Shown here piece after piece: positions 28,877 to 40,552 of a DNA stretch of 64,000 bases; positions within the stretch are counted from its first letter, which is position 1, and every line of letters starts with the position of its first letter. Position numbers and translations under genes: made by a program. Source of the stretch: Sphingomonadaceae bacterium (GTDB lineage: Bacteria; Pseudomonadota; Alphaproteobacteria; Sphingomonadales; Sphingomonadaceae); contig JADZEQ010000001.1 of assembly GCA_020850455.1 (NCBI GenBank), positions 124,001-188,000 on the forward strand, in the 5' to 3' direction. Under the pieces are notes generated by a model, which was not told the origin of the DNA, ran no database searches, and was given only the letters and a program-made list of their open reading frames with translations.

Positions 28877-29930
28877 GTTCAGCCCCTGCGATAAGCTGGC
28901 GCGCCATGGCATCCGCCACCATCGACGCCGGACGATTGGCGATGGCGCTTTCTTCCCACACCTGTTCCAGCCGGTCGGGAATGCAACGGATGCGTTCCTC
29001 CACCTCGGCGCGCGTCCCCTGCCCCAGATATTCGAGCGCGACGTTGATGATGCCGCCCGCATTGATGACATAATCGGGCGCAAACAAAATGCCACGATCA
29101 TGGATGCGCTGGCCATCCGCCTCCGTCGCCAGCTGGTTGTTGGCCCCGCCCGCGACAATCGGCACCTGCAGCGCGGCGATCGACGCCTCGGTCAAGCCCG
29201 CGCCCAAAGCATTGGGTGAAAGCACATCGGCGGCAATGTGCAAAATTTCATCGGGCGCGGCAATTTCGGCACCCAGTTCGGCGGCGAGCGCGCCGACACG
29301 TTCGGCATGCACATCGCTCAACGTCAGGCGCGCGCCGTCGGCGGCGAGGCGACGGGCAAGCCCGCCACCGACACTGCCACAACCCTGAATCGCAATGTGC
29401 ACACCCCGCGCGCTGTCCTTGTGCAGCGCGCGGCGGATGGCGGCGCAAACGCCCAGATAAATGCCAAAGGCGGTATAGGGGCCGGGGTCACCGCCCGCCG
29501 CACCCGCACCGACCGGTAATCCAGCAACGTGGCGGGTTTCGCGGCAGATTTTGACCATGTCGGCATCGCTCATGCCCACATCTTCGGCGGTGACATAACG
29601 GCCGCCGAGCGAATCAACCGCGCGGCCAAAGGCAGCGAGTTGTGCGTCGGATTTTTGCGCACCCGGCGCATCGGCCAGCAACACCGCCTTGCCGCCACCC
29701 ATTGGCAGCCCGGCCATCGCATTTTTATAGCTCATGCCGCGCGACAGGCGCAGCGCATCGGTCACCGCCGCCGTTGGGTCAGCATAATGCCAATAACGCG
29801 CACCGCCCGCGGCAGGCCCCAAATGCGTCGAATGCACCGCAATAACCGCACGCAGACCGGATTTCGCGTCGTGAAAGAGGTGAACCCCTTCGTGCGCGTC
29901 AAAATCAGGCAGGTTCCAGAGGGCAGTCAT
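28857..29930 (-). CDS. Leu/Phe/Val/Glu dehydrogenase family enzyme (leucine dehydrogenase-like)
   Basis: This encodes 357 residues from ATG 29930, with AAAGG upstream. The amino acid dehydrogenase motif GMSYKNAMAGLPMGGGKAVL contains the catalytic lysines, and GCGSVGGGLARRLAADGA is the NAD-binding fold. It should reversibly deaminate a branched-chain or aromatic amino acid to the keto acid. In this family leucine, valine and phenylalanine enzymes are hard to tell apart by eye. Confidence 0.9.
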   Translation of the reverse strand: MTALWNLPDFDAHEGVHLFHDAKSGLRAVIAVHSTHLGPAAGGARYWHYADPTAAVTDALRLSRGMSYKNAMAGLPMGGGKAVLLADAPGAQKSDAQLAAFGRAVDSLGGRYVTAEDVGMSDADMVKICRETRHVAGLPVGAGAAGGDPGPYTAFGIYLGVCAAIRRALHKDSARGVHIAIQGCGSVGGGLARRLAADGARLTLSDVHAERVGALAAELGAEIAAPDEILHIAADVLSPNALGAGLTEASIAALQVPIVAGGANNQLATEADGQRIHDRGILFAPDYVINAGGIINVALEYLGQGTRAEVEERIRCIPDRLEQVWEESAIANRPASMVADAMARQLIAGAELSALCA

Positions 29931-30059
29931 GATGCGGGCCTTTCGCGGCAAAAAAGCGATGGTGAAATGCTGTTACGTCATGGCGCAATAATCTGTCGTA
30001 ACACCAATGTCACCCATCTTGTGACGCGCGAACGGCAAACCCCAATTTAGCGAGGAAAA

Positions 30060-30137
30060 TGGGGCGACCGATGGGACTTGAACCCACGACCCCCGGTACC
30101 ACAAACCGGTGCTCTAACCAACTGAGCTACGATCGCC
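30060..30137 (-). tRNA. tRNA-His (GTG)
   Basis: The reverse strand folds as a tRNA. The acceptor pairs GCGATCG with CGGTCGC, with an extra G at -1 facing C73, the hallmark of tRNA-His. The anticodon loop contains TTTGTGG with anticodon GTG. The T arm reads GGGTTCAAGTCCC, and CCA is encoded. It lies alone between the leucine dehydrogenase-like gene and a prolyl hydroxylase-like gene. Confidence 0.97.
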
Positions 30138-30258
30138 ATGCCCGGTGCGCCAATTTGGCCGCGCCGCTGCGCCGCTGCCGATAGCGATGCAGCGGCGATA
30201 CTGCAAGACCTGCTGATACAGCTTGTTGTCATGTCCGGTGCACCGCATAAGTCGGAAT

Positions 30259-30909
30259 ATGAGCTATGACCTTTACGCCTCTGGTGCCGATTTGGCGGCA
30301 GCGCGCCTCGGCGCTGTGCCGCAGATGCGCAAAGTTCCTAGCCAGAAATTGACCCAATTCATCCTGCCCAACTTTCTCTCCCCCAGCCAATGCGCTGGAC
30401 TGATCGAACGGATCGACGCCAATGTCCGCCCGTCGAGCATCACCGACGACAATGGGGATGCCGAATTTCGTACCAGCGAAACGGGCGAATTGAACCATGG
30501 TGACGCGCTGATCGCCGAAGTGGATGCACAGCTTTGCGCGCTTATCGGCATCGCCCCGGCCTATGGCGAACCATTGCAGGGCCAGCGTTATTTGCCCGGC
30601 CAGCAATTCAAGGGGCATACCGACTATTTTGAGCCCAACGGCGTCGACTTTTACGAACATACGCACATTGCGGGTCAGCGCACTTGGACAATGATGGTCT
30701 ATCTGAACAATGTCGAAGCGGGCGGCACCACCCGCTTTGCCGCGACCGGCAAATTGCACGTGCCGGAGGCTGGCAAACTACTGGCTTGGTGCAATTTGAA
30801 CCAAGACGGCAGCGTCAATCCGCACAGCCTGCACCAAGCGTTAAAGGTGCGGCGCGGGCGCAAATATGTCATCACCAAATGGTTCCGCGAGCGGCCATGG
30901 CCGTGGTAA
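30259..30909 (+). CDS. 2-oxoglutarate/Fe(II) dioxygenase, prolyl 4-hydroxylase-like
   Basis: This 216-residue protein has the double-stranded beta-helix core of P4H enzymes. The first metal ligands lie in FKGHTDYFEPNG (HxD), and the distal histidine with the 2OG-binding lysine lies in SLHQALKVRRGRKYVITKWF. I chose ATG 30259 because the 12 residues before it are unlike the family, although the ribosome site is weak. The substrate is unknown; bacterial members hydroxylate proline in proteins or act on small molecules. Confidence 0.88.
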   Translation: MSYDLYASGADLAAARLGAVPQMRKVPSQKLTQFILPNFLSPSQCAGLIERIDANVRPSSITDDNGDAEFRTSETGELNHGDALIAEVDAQLCALIGIAPAYGEPLQGQRYLPGQQFKGHTDYFEPNGVDFYEHTHIAGQRTWTMMVYLNNVEAGGTTRFAATGKLHVPEAGKLLAWCNLNQDGSVNPHSLHQALKVRRGRKYVITKWFRERPWPW

Positions 30910-31051
30910 AATTGCCAACAGGCTGCGACCAAAAAATGGCGGAAAACTGCGCAACTTCACACTATAAACCCCATAAATCCGCCCCCCATTTGCTGATCAA
31001 TAACAGCACCGCCATTTAGCAAATCGGGCCGATGTAGGACAGGCGCCCCCC

Positions 31052-31795
31052 CTATCGCTCCAAGCGGTACTGGAGGTTAAGCGTGATGCCATTCGCCACC
31101 TCCCCCGATTGGATCGGGGTCTCGGGCGCACCAGCGGCATCGGCAGGCATGCGCGCCATCATCATCGGCTGGGGGGGGGCATAGCCGCCCCCTTCGCTCA
31201 CCGAAACAAGTCGCGCGCGTGCATAGCCTGCGGCACGTGCGTAGAGCGCGGCGCGCGCGGCGCCCGTTGCCATGGCGCGGGTGCGCGCGGTGTCGAGCGC
31301 GGCCGCCGGATCCTCCAGCGAAAATTCCGGCCCGCTGATATTATTGCCGCCCGCGGCGACCAGCGCATCGATCAGTGCGCCAACCCGCGACAAATCACGC
31401 GCAACGACGCTGACCTGATTATTGACCTGATAACCGACAAGGCGTGGCGGCTGCCCCCGGTCATTGCCGCTATAATCATATTGGGCCGACAGGTTGAACC
31501 CGCTGGTCTGCATGTCGCGTTCGGCAATGCCCGCACGGCGCAGCGCGGCGACCATCGCGCTAGTTTGCGCGGCATTGGTGCGCACCGCCTCTGCGGCGGT
31601 TGGCGCCATGGTCGTGACACCGGTGGAAATGGTCGCGCGGTCGGGCGCGCTACGCACGGTTTCGCTGACGTTCAGCGTCAGCAGGGGCGCGTCGGTCGTC
31701 TCAGTGGCGTGGTGCATGGCATGTTCCTGCGCATAAAGGGGTGCCGACACCATAAGGGCGGTGCATGCGGCGGCGGTGAGCAGATTGCGGATCAT
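31052..31795 (-). CDS. Secreted SIMPL-domain (DUF541) protein
   Basis: This encodes 247 residues from ATG 31795 with GAGGAG upstream. A signal peptide (NLLTAAACTALMVSAPLYAQ) leads into a SIMPL domain: LTLNVSETVRSAPDRATIS, LRRAGIAERDMQTSGFNLS and GYQVNNQVSVVARDL. The longer open frame upstream is antisense to the ABC-F gene. SIMPL proteins of Gram-negative bacteria are periplasmic or outer-membrane associated; their function is poorly defined. Confidence 0.9.
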   Translation of the reverse strand: MIRNLLTAAACTALMVSAPLYAQEHAMHHATETTDAPLLTLNVSETVRSAPDRATISTGVTTMAPTAAEAVRTNAAQTSAMVAALRRAGIAERDMQTSGFNLSAQYDYSGNDRGQPPRLVGYQVNNQVSVVARDLSRVGALIDALVAAGGNNISGPEFSLEDPAAALDTARTRAMATGAARAALYARAAGYARARLVSVSEGGGYAPPQPMMMARMPADAAGAPETPIQSGEVANGITLNLQYRLER

Positions 31796-31881
31796 GTAAA
31801 TGCTCCTCGGACTAATTGTGGCCGGACGCATGGCAGTTGCTGGCTTGCTATCGCCTGAACCAATGACTAGGCGGCTCTGCC

Positions 31882-33684
31882 ATGGCGGCTCCCCTCCTCT
31901 CTTTCGAAGAATTGGGTCTTGTGCAAGGGTCCGGCTGGTTGTTTCGCGGGCTGGATATTTATATCGGCGCGCGCGAACGGCTGGCGCTGATCGGGCGCAA
32001 TGGCGCGGGCAAATCGACACTGCTGCGCCTTCTCGCCGGACGGTTGGAGGCGGATCAGGGCCGACGCACCATCGTGCCGGGCACCCGCGTTGTCCTGTTG
32101 GAACAGGAACCCGATTTTTCCGGGTTTGGCAGCCTGATGGATCTTGCGACCCATGGGGCCGACGCGCCGAGCAGCCATGCAGTTGCCGCCATTGCCGATC
32201 AAATGGGCATCGCGCTCGACCGTGATGCCCAATCGGCCAGCGGCGGGGAACGCCGCCGGGCCGCGCTGGCCCGCGCATTGGCCAGCGAACCCGATATTTT
32301 GCTGCTTGATGAGCCGACCAACCACCTCGACCTCGGGGCGATTGACTGGCTGGAGGGGTGGCTGGGGCGTTATGGCGGCGCCTTTGTCACCATCAGCCAC
32401 GACCGGACATTTCTGACCCGCCTAACGCGGGAGACTTTGTGGCTCGACCGTGGACAGTTGCGACGCAAAGCGGTTGGCTTTGGCGGCTTTGAGGGGTGGA
32501 TGGAAAGCGTCTATGCCGAAGAAGCGCGCAACGCCGACAGGCTCGACGCCAAATTGGCGCTGGAGGCGCATTGGCTGGCGCGCGGGGTTACCGCGCGGCG
32601 CAAGCGCAACCAGGGACGGCTCGAAAAATTGCACGAAATGCGCGCCGAACGTGCAGCGATGCTCACCCCCAGCGGTACCGCGCGGCTTGCCATCGCCAAG
32701 GATTCGGTCAAATCCAAGTCGGTAATCAGCGCCGAACATGTTGCAAAATCCTATGGCGACCGGCCGATCATAAAGGATTTTTCGCTGCGTATTCAACGTG
32801 GTGACCGTATCGGCATTGTCGGGGCCAATGGCGCGGGCAAGACGACATTGCTGAAACTGCTGACCGGCGAACTGGCCCCCGACAGCGGCAGCATCACGCG
32901 GGCCAAGACGCTCCACGGCATCGTCATCGACCAACAGCGTGCCTTGCTGCAACCCGACAAACGGGTGCGCGACATATTGGCCGATGGCGGCGACTGGGTC
33001 GAAGTGCGCGGGGTCAAAAAACATATCAAAGGCTATTTGAAGGATTTCCTGTTCGAACCGTCGCTGAGCGAAGCACGGGTCGGTACCTTGTCCGGCGGGG
33101 AAAGGTCACGATTGTTGCTGGCGCGCGAATTTGCCCGCGAATCCAGCCTGTTGGTGCTGGATGAGCCGACCAACGACCTCGACCTCGAAACGCTCGACCT
33201 CTTGCAAGAAGTCATCGCCGATTATGAAGGGACGGTGCTGCTCGTCAGCCACGACCGCGATTTTCTGGATCGCAGCGTCACCATAACCTTGGGGCTGGAT
33301 GGGTCGGGCCGGGTGGATATTGTCGCGGGCGGCTATGCCGATTGGGAAAAGCAGCGCACCACCCCCAAGACGACAAAGGCAACTGGCAAGGTGGCGGGGA
33401 AGGCCACGCCGCAGCAAAGCGCCGCCGCACCGGCGCAGCCCAAGCGCAAGCTGAGTTACAAGGACCAGCGCGATCTGGACGAATTGCCGCAGCGCATCGC
33501 CGATCTGGAAGCGGCGATGGAACGGGTGGAGGCGGCACTCAACGACCCGACGCTCTATTCGCGCGATCCGACGCGTTTTGCCGCGCTGACGCAAGAGTTG
33601 GACAGCCACCGCGCCGAAAAAATGGCGGCGGAGGATCGCTGGCTCCACGTCGCCGAAATGGCGGAACAATTGGCGGGCGGCTAA
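31882..33684 (+). CDS. uup: ABC-F family ATPase, Uup type
   Basis: This 600-residue soluble protein has two ABC ATPase domains and no membrane part. The Walker A boxes are IGRNGAGKSTLL and VGANGAGKTTLL. The signatures are ASGGERRRAALARALA and LSGGERSRLLLAREFA. The linker between the domains and a C-terminal coiled coil (LPQRIADLEAAMERVEAAL) are typical of Uup. ABC-F proteins act on ribosomes; Uup is linked to precise transposon excision and ribosome assembly in E. coli. Confidence 0.92.
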   Translation: MAAPLLSFEELGLVQGSGWLFRGLDIYIGARERLALIGRNGAGKSTLLRLLAGRLEADQGRRTIVPGTRVVLLEQEPDFSGFGSLMDLATHGADAPSSHAVAAIADQMGIALDRDAQSASGGERRRAALARALASEPDILLLDEPTNHLDLGAIDWLEGWLGRYGGAFVTISHDRTFLTRLTRETLWLDRGQLRRKAVGFGGFEGWMESVYAEEARNADRLDAKLALEAHWLARGVTARRKRNQGRLEKLHEMRAERAAMLTPSGTARLAIAKDSVKSKSVISAEHVAKSYGDRPIIKDFSLRIQRGDRIGIVGANGAGKTTLLKLLTGELAPDSGSITRAKTLHGIVIDQQRALLQPDKRVRDILADGGDWVEVRGVKKHIKGYLKDFLFEPSLSEARVGTLSGGERSRLLLAREFARESSLLVLDEPTNDLDLETLDLLQEVIADYEGTVLLVSHDRDFLDRSVTITLGLDGSGRVDIVAGGYADWEKQRTTPKTTKATGKVAGKATPQQSAAAPAQPKRKLSYKDQRDLDELPQRIADLEAAMERVEAALNDPTLYSRDPTRFAALTQELDSHRAEKMAAEDRWLHVAEMAEQLAGG

Positions 33685-34904
33685 GCGCTTAACCGGCCGA
33701 AAACGCGTGGCTTTTTATCGCTGAGAAGGCGCGACATCAGGGCGCGCGCCGGGGCGGTGCCACCCAGACGCAGCACCGCGCGCCGCGCCAGTTTCGCTGC
33801 GACATGTTCATCGGTGTAGAGGCCGACGATGCTGCGGGTGGCGACATAGAGCGGCAGCGTCGCCGCGCGGTGGCGCACCCCCCAACCGCGCAGCATGGCA
33901 GGGTTTGCCACATCCCCAGAACGGTGCATGGCGCGCGCCAGCCGCACCGAACCCATCAATCCAAAATTAAACCCATGCGCGGTGACAGGGTGCATACCGA
34001 CCGCCGCATCACCAATCAGCGCCGCGCGCGGCCCCGAAAAATGGTGTGAATAGGTCATGGTGAGGGGATAGACATGTGCCGGGCTGCGCGCCTCGCACCG
34101 CCCCCAGCGCCCGTCCGTGCGTTGGGTAATGATGTCGCCCAACGCCTCACGGGTGAGCGCCCCGATATGCTGTGCGCTGGCATGCGGCACCGTCAGGATG
34201 AAGGACGACATATGGGGGCCGAGCGGCAGCATGGCGATGGTCTGACCATAATCAAACCATTCGCTGGCGATCCCGCCATGGTCCAATGCATGTTCCACCC
34301 GGGCAAGCAGCATGGATTTTCCGGTTGGCAACATATCAACCCCGATCCCCAGCATCGCGCGTGCGGCGGAAAAACGCGAATCGGCGGCCAAAACGACGTC
34401 CCCCGACACGGCTTGTCCATCATCCAGCTGCACCGTCACCCCATGGGCGTTGCGTTCGATGCCGGTTACGCTGGCATCGCAGATCAGGTCGATGCCATTG
34501 TCATGCCCCGAACCAAAGCCCAACCCGTCATATAGCGCGCGGCGGATGATATGGTTCGACACCATCATGCCCATCGGCGCATCTGCGCGTGCGGCCCCGC
34601 GCGTTGCATGGGCATCAATCGCCATGACAAAGGGGGTTCCAGAATCGATGACCCGCGCACCCGTCAAAGGCCATGCTTCATCCGCCAAAATCTGCTGCCA
34701 GACACCCAACCGCTCCAGCATCGCCACCGATTGCCTGGTCAGGGCAATTTCGCGCCCGTCGGGCTGCGGTGCCGCAATCACGGTTTGCGACTGCCGTTCG
34801 ATGATGGTGATGCGCGCCGCGCCGCGCCCTGCCCCGCTCTGATAGGCGCGGGCAAAGGCAAGCCCGGCTGGCCCCGCCCCGATGATGATGATGTGCTGCG
34901 ACAT
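33681..34904 (-). CDS. FAD-dependent monooxygenase, UbiH/UbiM-like
   Basis: This 407-residue enzyme starts at ATG 34904 with the FAD-binding IIIIGAGPAGLAFARAY. The second FAD motif RAALIGDAAVGMHPVTAHG, followed by NFGLMGS, is the signature of the UbiH/UbiF/Coq6 group, which hydroxylates the ubiquinone ring. Alphaproteobacteria often use one or two broad-specificity members (UbiL, UbiM), so I do not assign the ring position. Its end overlaps the uup end by four bases (convergent). Confidence 0.85.
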   Translation of the reverse strand: MSQHIIIIGAGPAGLAFARAYQSGAGRGAARITIIERQSQTVIAAPQPDGREIALTRQSVAMLERLGVWQQILADEAWPLTGARVIDSGTPFVMAIDAHATRGAARADAPMGMMVSNHIIRRALYDGLGFGSGHDNGIDLICDASVTGIERNAHGVTVQLDDGQAVSGDVVLAADSRFSAARAMLGIGVDMLPTGKSMLLARVEHALDHGGIASEWFDYGQTIAMLPLGPHMSSFILTVPHASAQHIGALTREALGDIITQRTDGRWGRCEARSPAHVYPLTMTYSHHFSGPRAALIGDAAVGMHPVTAHGFNFGLMGSVRLARAMHRSGDVANPAMLRGWGVRHRAATLPLYVATRSIVGLYTDEHVAAKLARRAVLRLGGTAPARALMSRLLSDKKPRVFGRLSA

Positions 34905-34997
34905 TGTTGCTGCCCCCGATGGCCATCGACACCGGCATATTGCGCGCAATTCATGCGGCGCATGTTGCGCCAGATCAAAATGGGGCGGGCATGATTT

Positions 34998-35507
34998 TCA
35001 GCCGGGGGGCAGCCGATAATGGTCGGCCAACCGGTCGAGCGCGATGGACAATATGACGCGCCCCGACCGGCCCGGCCAACCCAGCGCCCGTTCGCTATCC
35101 CCCATGGTTTCGCCATTGCAGATGATCCGCCAGCAAATATCGTTCAGTCCGCGCCCGACATGCGCCATCGCCGCGTCAAACCGTCGCCGCGCATCGAGCA
35201 TGTGGAGCGTCGGGGCATCCCCGCCATGACCCGATTGGCGCGCACCGCCGCGCCGCCCCGAACGCTGCCGCCCATTGTCCATGGCATCCCAGCGCATGGT
35301 GGTGCCCGCACGCAGCCCGGACAGGGTAAAATCCCGGTGAAGTTGCGCGCCGGCCAGCGCCTGCACGTCGCTCAGCAATCCGCGCGCATGGAGCCAGCCG
35401 ATTGCATTTTCCCCGAGATTGACGGTGACGATGCGCGATGTCGTCCGCCTTTTTTCAGGGGCGGTGGCATCATCGGGGTGAACGGCGGTGACGAGCAGAC
35501 GGCGCAT
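34998..35507 (-). CDS. DUF6456-like protein
   Basis: This encodes 169 residues from ATG 35507, preceded by AAGGGG. The C-terminal half has LDARRRFDAAMAHVGRGLND, GETMGDSERALGWPGRSGRV and ILSIALDRLADHYRL, which I recognise as the DUF6456 pattern of alphaproteobacteria. The middle is Arg/Gly-rich. The family's function is unknown; some members carry an HTH. The open frame further upstream is antisense to the divergent HTH gene. Confidence 0.7.
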   Translation of the reverse strand: MRRLLVTAVHPDDATAPEKRRTTSRIVTVNLGENAIGWLHARGLLSDVQALAGAQLHRDFTLSGLRAGTTMRWDAMDNGRQRSGRRGGARQSGHGGDAPTLHMLDARRRFDAAMAHVGRGLNDICWRIICNGETMGDSERALGWPGRSGRVILSIALDRLADHYRLPPG

Positions 35508-35582
35508 CACAGCCCCTTGCCATTTTGGCCATATTGTAGGAAAGCAAATAACCATAATGGTTCGCTGATGGGAGTGGGGTGG

Positions 35583-36152
35583 ATGCACAATCAGATACGC
35601 ACAGTGCGCAAGGCGCGTCGCCTGACACTCGAACAAGTGGCGGCGCGTTGCACCCCGCCAACCACCGCGCAAACCATCGGGCGGCTGGAAATGGGCACCC
35701 GCGTCCTGTCGCTCGGCTGGTTGAACCGCATTGCCGCCGCGCTCGATGTTGAACCGCGCGCCCTGCTCAACATGGCGGGGGATGCGGAACTGCCCATCTG
35801 TGCGGTCGTTGCGGGGGATGGCGCGCACGCACCAACCAAGGCGGAAATGGCGGCCATGCCCTTTGTCGAGCCGGATATGGTGGGCATAAGGTTTGCGGCG
35901 ACACTCGGCGATTATCGGCGCGGCGACCAGCTATGGTGTCGCCGTCTGGCGCGTGCCGACATCGCGCAGGCAATCAACCGCGATATTTTGGTGCCGCGCC
36001 CACAGGGCCGCTTTATTTTCGGACGGCTGCTCGCCATCGATGCACAAAATATGCAGATACTGCCGCTCGCCGATGGTGCGCGCCAGCAGGTGGTGGCGCA
36101 GGGGGATTGGCTTGCCCTGCCCGTCCAGCTTGTCCGGCAATTGGGGGCATAG
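35583..36152 (+). CDS. XRE-type HTH regulator with LexA/S24-like C-terminal region
   Basis: This 189-residue protein begins with a helix-turn-helix of the Cro/CI type (IRTVRKARRLTLEQVAARC, then TIGRLEMG). The C-terminal 100 residues include LGDYRRGDQLWCRRL and GRFIFGRLLAIDAQNMQ, reminiscent of the S24 peptidase fold, but no catalytic SM pair is visible, so self-cleavage is unlikely. ATG 35583 follows a strong GGGAGTGGGGTGG. It is divergent from the DUF6456-like gene across 75 bases and is followed five bases later by a glycosyltransferase. Confidence 0.75.
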   Translation: MHNQIRTVRKARRLTLEQVAARCTPPTTAQTIGRLEMGTRVLSLGWLNRIAAALDVEPRALLNMAGDAELPICAVVAGDGAHAPTKAEMAAMPFVEPDMVGIRFAATLGDYRRGDQLWCRRLARADIAQAINRDILVPRPQGRFIFGRLLAIDAQNMQILPLADGARQQVVAQGDWLALPVQLVRQLGA

Positions 36153-36157
36153 GCCCG

Positions 36158-38368
<2,211 letters not shown>

Positions 38369-38419
38369 CGTATACTTTCATGGCAAAAGAGACAGGGACG
38401 CACGTTAGGAAATAAAATT

Positions 38420-39202
38420 ATGCAAATGAATCAGGATATTGCGGCAGTCGTTACCGGCGGGGCATCGGGCCTTGGCCGTGCCACGGCAGAGGCGCTGGCG
38501 GCGCAAGGCGTCAAGGTTGCGATATTCGACATCAATGTCCCGCTGGGCGAAGAAGTGGCGGCGAGCATCGGCGGCCTATTCTGCGAAGTCGATATCACCA
38601 GCGAAGATTCGGTCGTCGCCGGTTTTGCCAAAGCGCGGATTGCGCATGGGCAGGAACGGATTTGCGTCCATTGCGCGATGACCAGCCGGCGGGGCAAGAC
38701 GCTCGCCTTTGACAAGGAAAGCGGCAAGTTTCGCCGCACGCCGACCGAAGATTATGCTTATGGCGTCAATGGCATCTTGGTCGCATCCTACCGTATCGCG
38801 TCGCTGAGTGCGGAGGGGATGGCGAGCGCCGAGGAAATGACCGACGGCGAACGCGGCGTCATCATCCTCACCGCGTCGGTGGCGGCGGAAGATGCCCAGA
38901 TTGGCCAAGTAATTTACGGGTCGGCCAAGGCGGGGGTCAACGGCCTCGTCCTCCCCATGGCGCGCGATCTGATGGATTTGGGCATTCGGGTGAACGCCAT
39001 CATGCCCGGCGTCTTTGAAACCCCGTTGGTCGCGGGCATGAACCCCAAGGTAAAGGCCAGCCTTGCCGCATCTGTCCCCTTTCCCAAGCGTTTGGGGCAG
39101 GCACCCGAATATGCCAGCCTCGCGCTCGAAATGGTGCGCAATGGTTATTTTAACGGACAGGCGGTGCGGCTCGACGGGGCCATCCGCATGGCCCCACGCT
39201 GA
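38420..39202 (+). CDS. Short-chain dehydrogenase, 3-hydroxyacyl-CoA dehydrogenase-like
   Basis: This 260-residue SDR has the NAD-binding motif VVTGGASGLGRATAEALAAQ and the catalytic YGSAK (in QVIYGSAKAGVNGL) after TASVAAED. The overall sequence resembles type II 3-hydroxyacyl-CoA dehydrogenases (HSD10-like). The NNAG segment is replaced by HCAM. It sits 30 bases upstream of a thiolase gene, as expected for consecutive beta-oxidation steps. Confidence 0.85.
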   Translation: MQMNQDIAAVVTGGASGLGRATAEALAAQGVKVAIFDINVPLGEEVAASIGGLFCEVDITSEDSVVAGFAKARIAHGQERICVHCAMTSRRGKTLAFDKESGKFRRTPTEDYAYGVNGILVASYRIASLSAEGMASAEEMTDGERGVIILTASVAAEDAQIGQVIYGSAKAGVNGLVLPMARDLMDLGIRVNAIMPGVFETPLVAGMNPKVKASLAASVPFPKRLGQAPEYASLALEMVRNGYFNGQAVRLDGAIRMAPR

Positions 39203-39232
39203 TTTTCAATTTTTTGGACAAAGGAATTTCCC

Positions 39233-40483
39233 ATGGGTGAAGCATATATTATCGATGCGGTTCGCACACCGCGCGGCATTGGCAAACCGGGCAAGGGGGC
39301 GCTCAGCCACCTCCACCCCCAGCATCTGGCGGCAACCGTTTTGGGTGCTATCCGCGACCGCAATGGCATCGACACGGCGAGCGTCGATGACATCATCTGG
39401 TCGACCAGTTCGCAAAATGGCAAACAAGGCGGCGATCTCGGTCGCATGTCCGCGCTCGCCGCCGGTTATGACATCAGCGCATCAGGGACAACGCTCGACC
39501 GTTTTTGTGGGGGTGGCATAACCTCGGTCAATCTTGCCGCTGCCTCCATCATGTCGGGGATGGAAGATTGCGTCATCGCCGGTGGCACCGAGATGATGAG
39601 CTATACCGCCGCCTTTGCTGCCGAACAGGCCAATGCCGGGCTGCCCCCGCGCCTGATGGGTTCGGGCAATGCCGCGTTGGATGCCATCCACCCGCAAAGC
39701 CACCAAGGGATTTGCGGCGATGCGATCGCCACGAAGGAAGGGATTTCGCGTGAAGCGCTCGACGCGCTGGCGCTGGTCAGCCAGCAACGCGCCAAGCGGG
39801 CAATTGATGAAGGGCGCTTTGCCAAATCGGTCGTTCCGGTCAAAAATGAAGATGGCAGCATCGCACTCGATCATGAGGAATTTCCCCGCCCCGAAACGAC
39901 GGCGGAGGGGCTGGCCGCGCTCAAGCCCAGCTTTACCCAGATTGCCGATTTCGACATGGGTGGCGGCTTTACCTTTCGCAAGCAGATCAACCGTGTTTAC
40001 GGCGACCTCGACATCCAGCATTTCCACCATGCCGGCAATAGTTCGGGCGTGGTCGACGGGGCGGCGGCCATCCTCCTCACCTCCAAGGCATATGCCGATA
40101 AAAATGGGCTAAAGCCGCGTGGGCGCATCGTTGCTTATGCCAATATCGGCGATTGCCCGACCTTGATGCTCAACGCACCGGTTCCCGCCGCCAAAAAAGT
40201 ATTGACCAAGGCGGGTCTGACCAAGGATGATATCGACGTCTGGGAAATCAACGAAGCCTTTGCGGTGGTTGCGGAAAAATTCATCCGCGACCTCGACCTC
40301 GATCGGGAAAAGGTCAATATCAATGGCGGGGCGATGGCGCTCGGCCACCCGATTGGCGCGACCGGCTCGATTCTGATCGGCACCGCGCTCGACGAACTGG
40401 AACGTTCGGGCGGGCGCTATGCGCTGATCACCATGTGCGCTGCGGGCGGCATGGCCCCGGCGATCATTATCGAACGGGTTTGA
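39233..40483 (+). CDS. Thiolase (acetyl-CoA C-acyltransferase)
   Basis: This 416-residue protein has the acyl-accepting Cys92 in LDRFCGGGITSVNLAA. NGGAMALGHPIGATG carries the catalytic His, and MCAAGGMAPAIIIE the second Cys. It cleaves 3-ketoacyl-CoA with CoA, or runs in reverse. Together with the SDR just upstream it covers the last two steps of a beta-oxidation-like route. It ends at a strong inverted repeat. Confidence 0.94.
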   Translation: MGEAYIIDAVRTPRGIGKPGKGALSHLHPQHLAATVLGAIRDRNGIDTASVDDIIWSTSSQNGKQGGDLGRMSALAAGYDISASGTTLDRFCGGGITSVNLAAASIMSGMEDCVIAGGTEMMSYTAAFAAEQANAGLPPRLMGSGNAALDAIHPQSHQGICGDAIATKEGISREALDALALVSQQRAKRAIDEGRFAKSVVPVKNEDGSIALDHEEFPRPETTAEGLAALKPSFTQIADFDMGGGFTFRKQINRVYGDLDIQHFHHAGNSSGVVDGAAAILLTSKAYADKNGLKPRGRIVAYANIGDCPTLMLNAPVPAAKKVLTKAGLTKDDIDVWEINEAFAVVAEKFIRDLDLDREKVNINGGAMALGHPIGATGSILIGTALDELERSGGRYALITMCAAGGMAPAIIIERV

Positions 40484-40497
40484 CATAATCGCCAAAG

Positions 40498-40545
40498 TCG
40501 GGACGACGGGGGGACAGCCACAAGGGTGCCATCCCGTCGTCCCGA
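40498..40545. terminator. Long inverted repeat between convergent genes
   Basis: TCGGGACGACGGG (40498-40510) and CCCGTCGTCCCGA (40533-40545) form a perfect 13-base-pair stem around a 22-base loop. It separates the thiolase end from the end of the convergent formylglycine-generating enzyme gene. It probably acts as a bidirectional terminator, although no T-run follows. Confidence 0.55.
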
Positions 40546-40552
40546 AGCGCAT

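Noticed and set aside
31796-32278. N-terminal extension of the SIMPL-domain protein
   Set aside because: The extra residues are antisense to the ABC-F gene, and the signal peptide with its own ribosome site begins at 31795.
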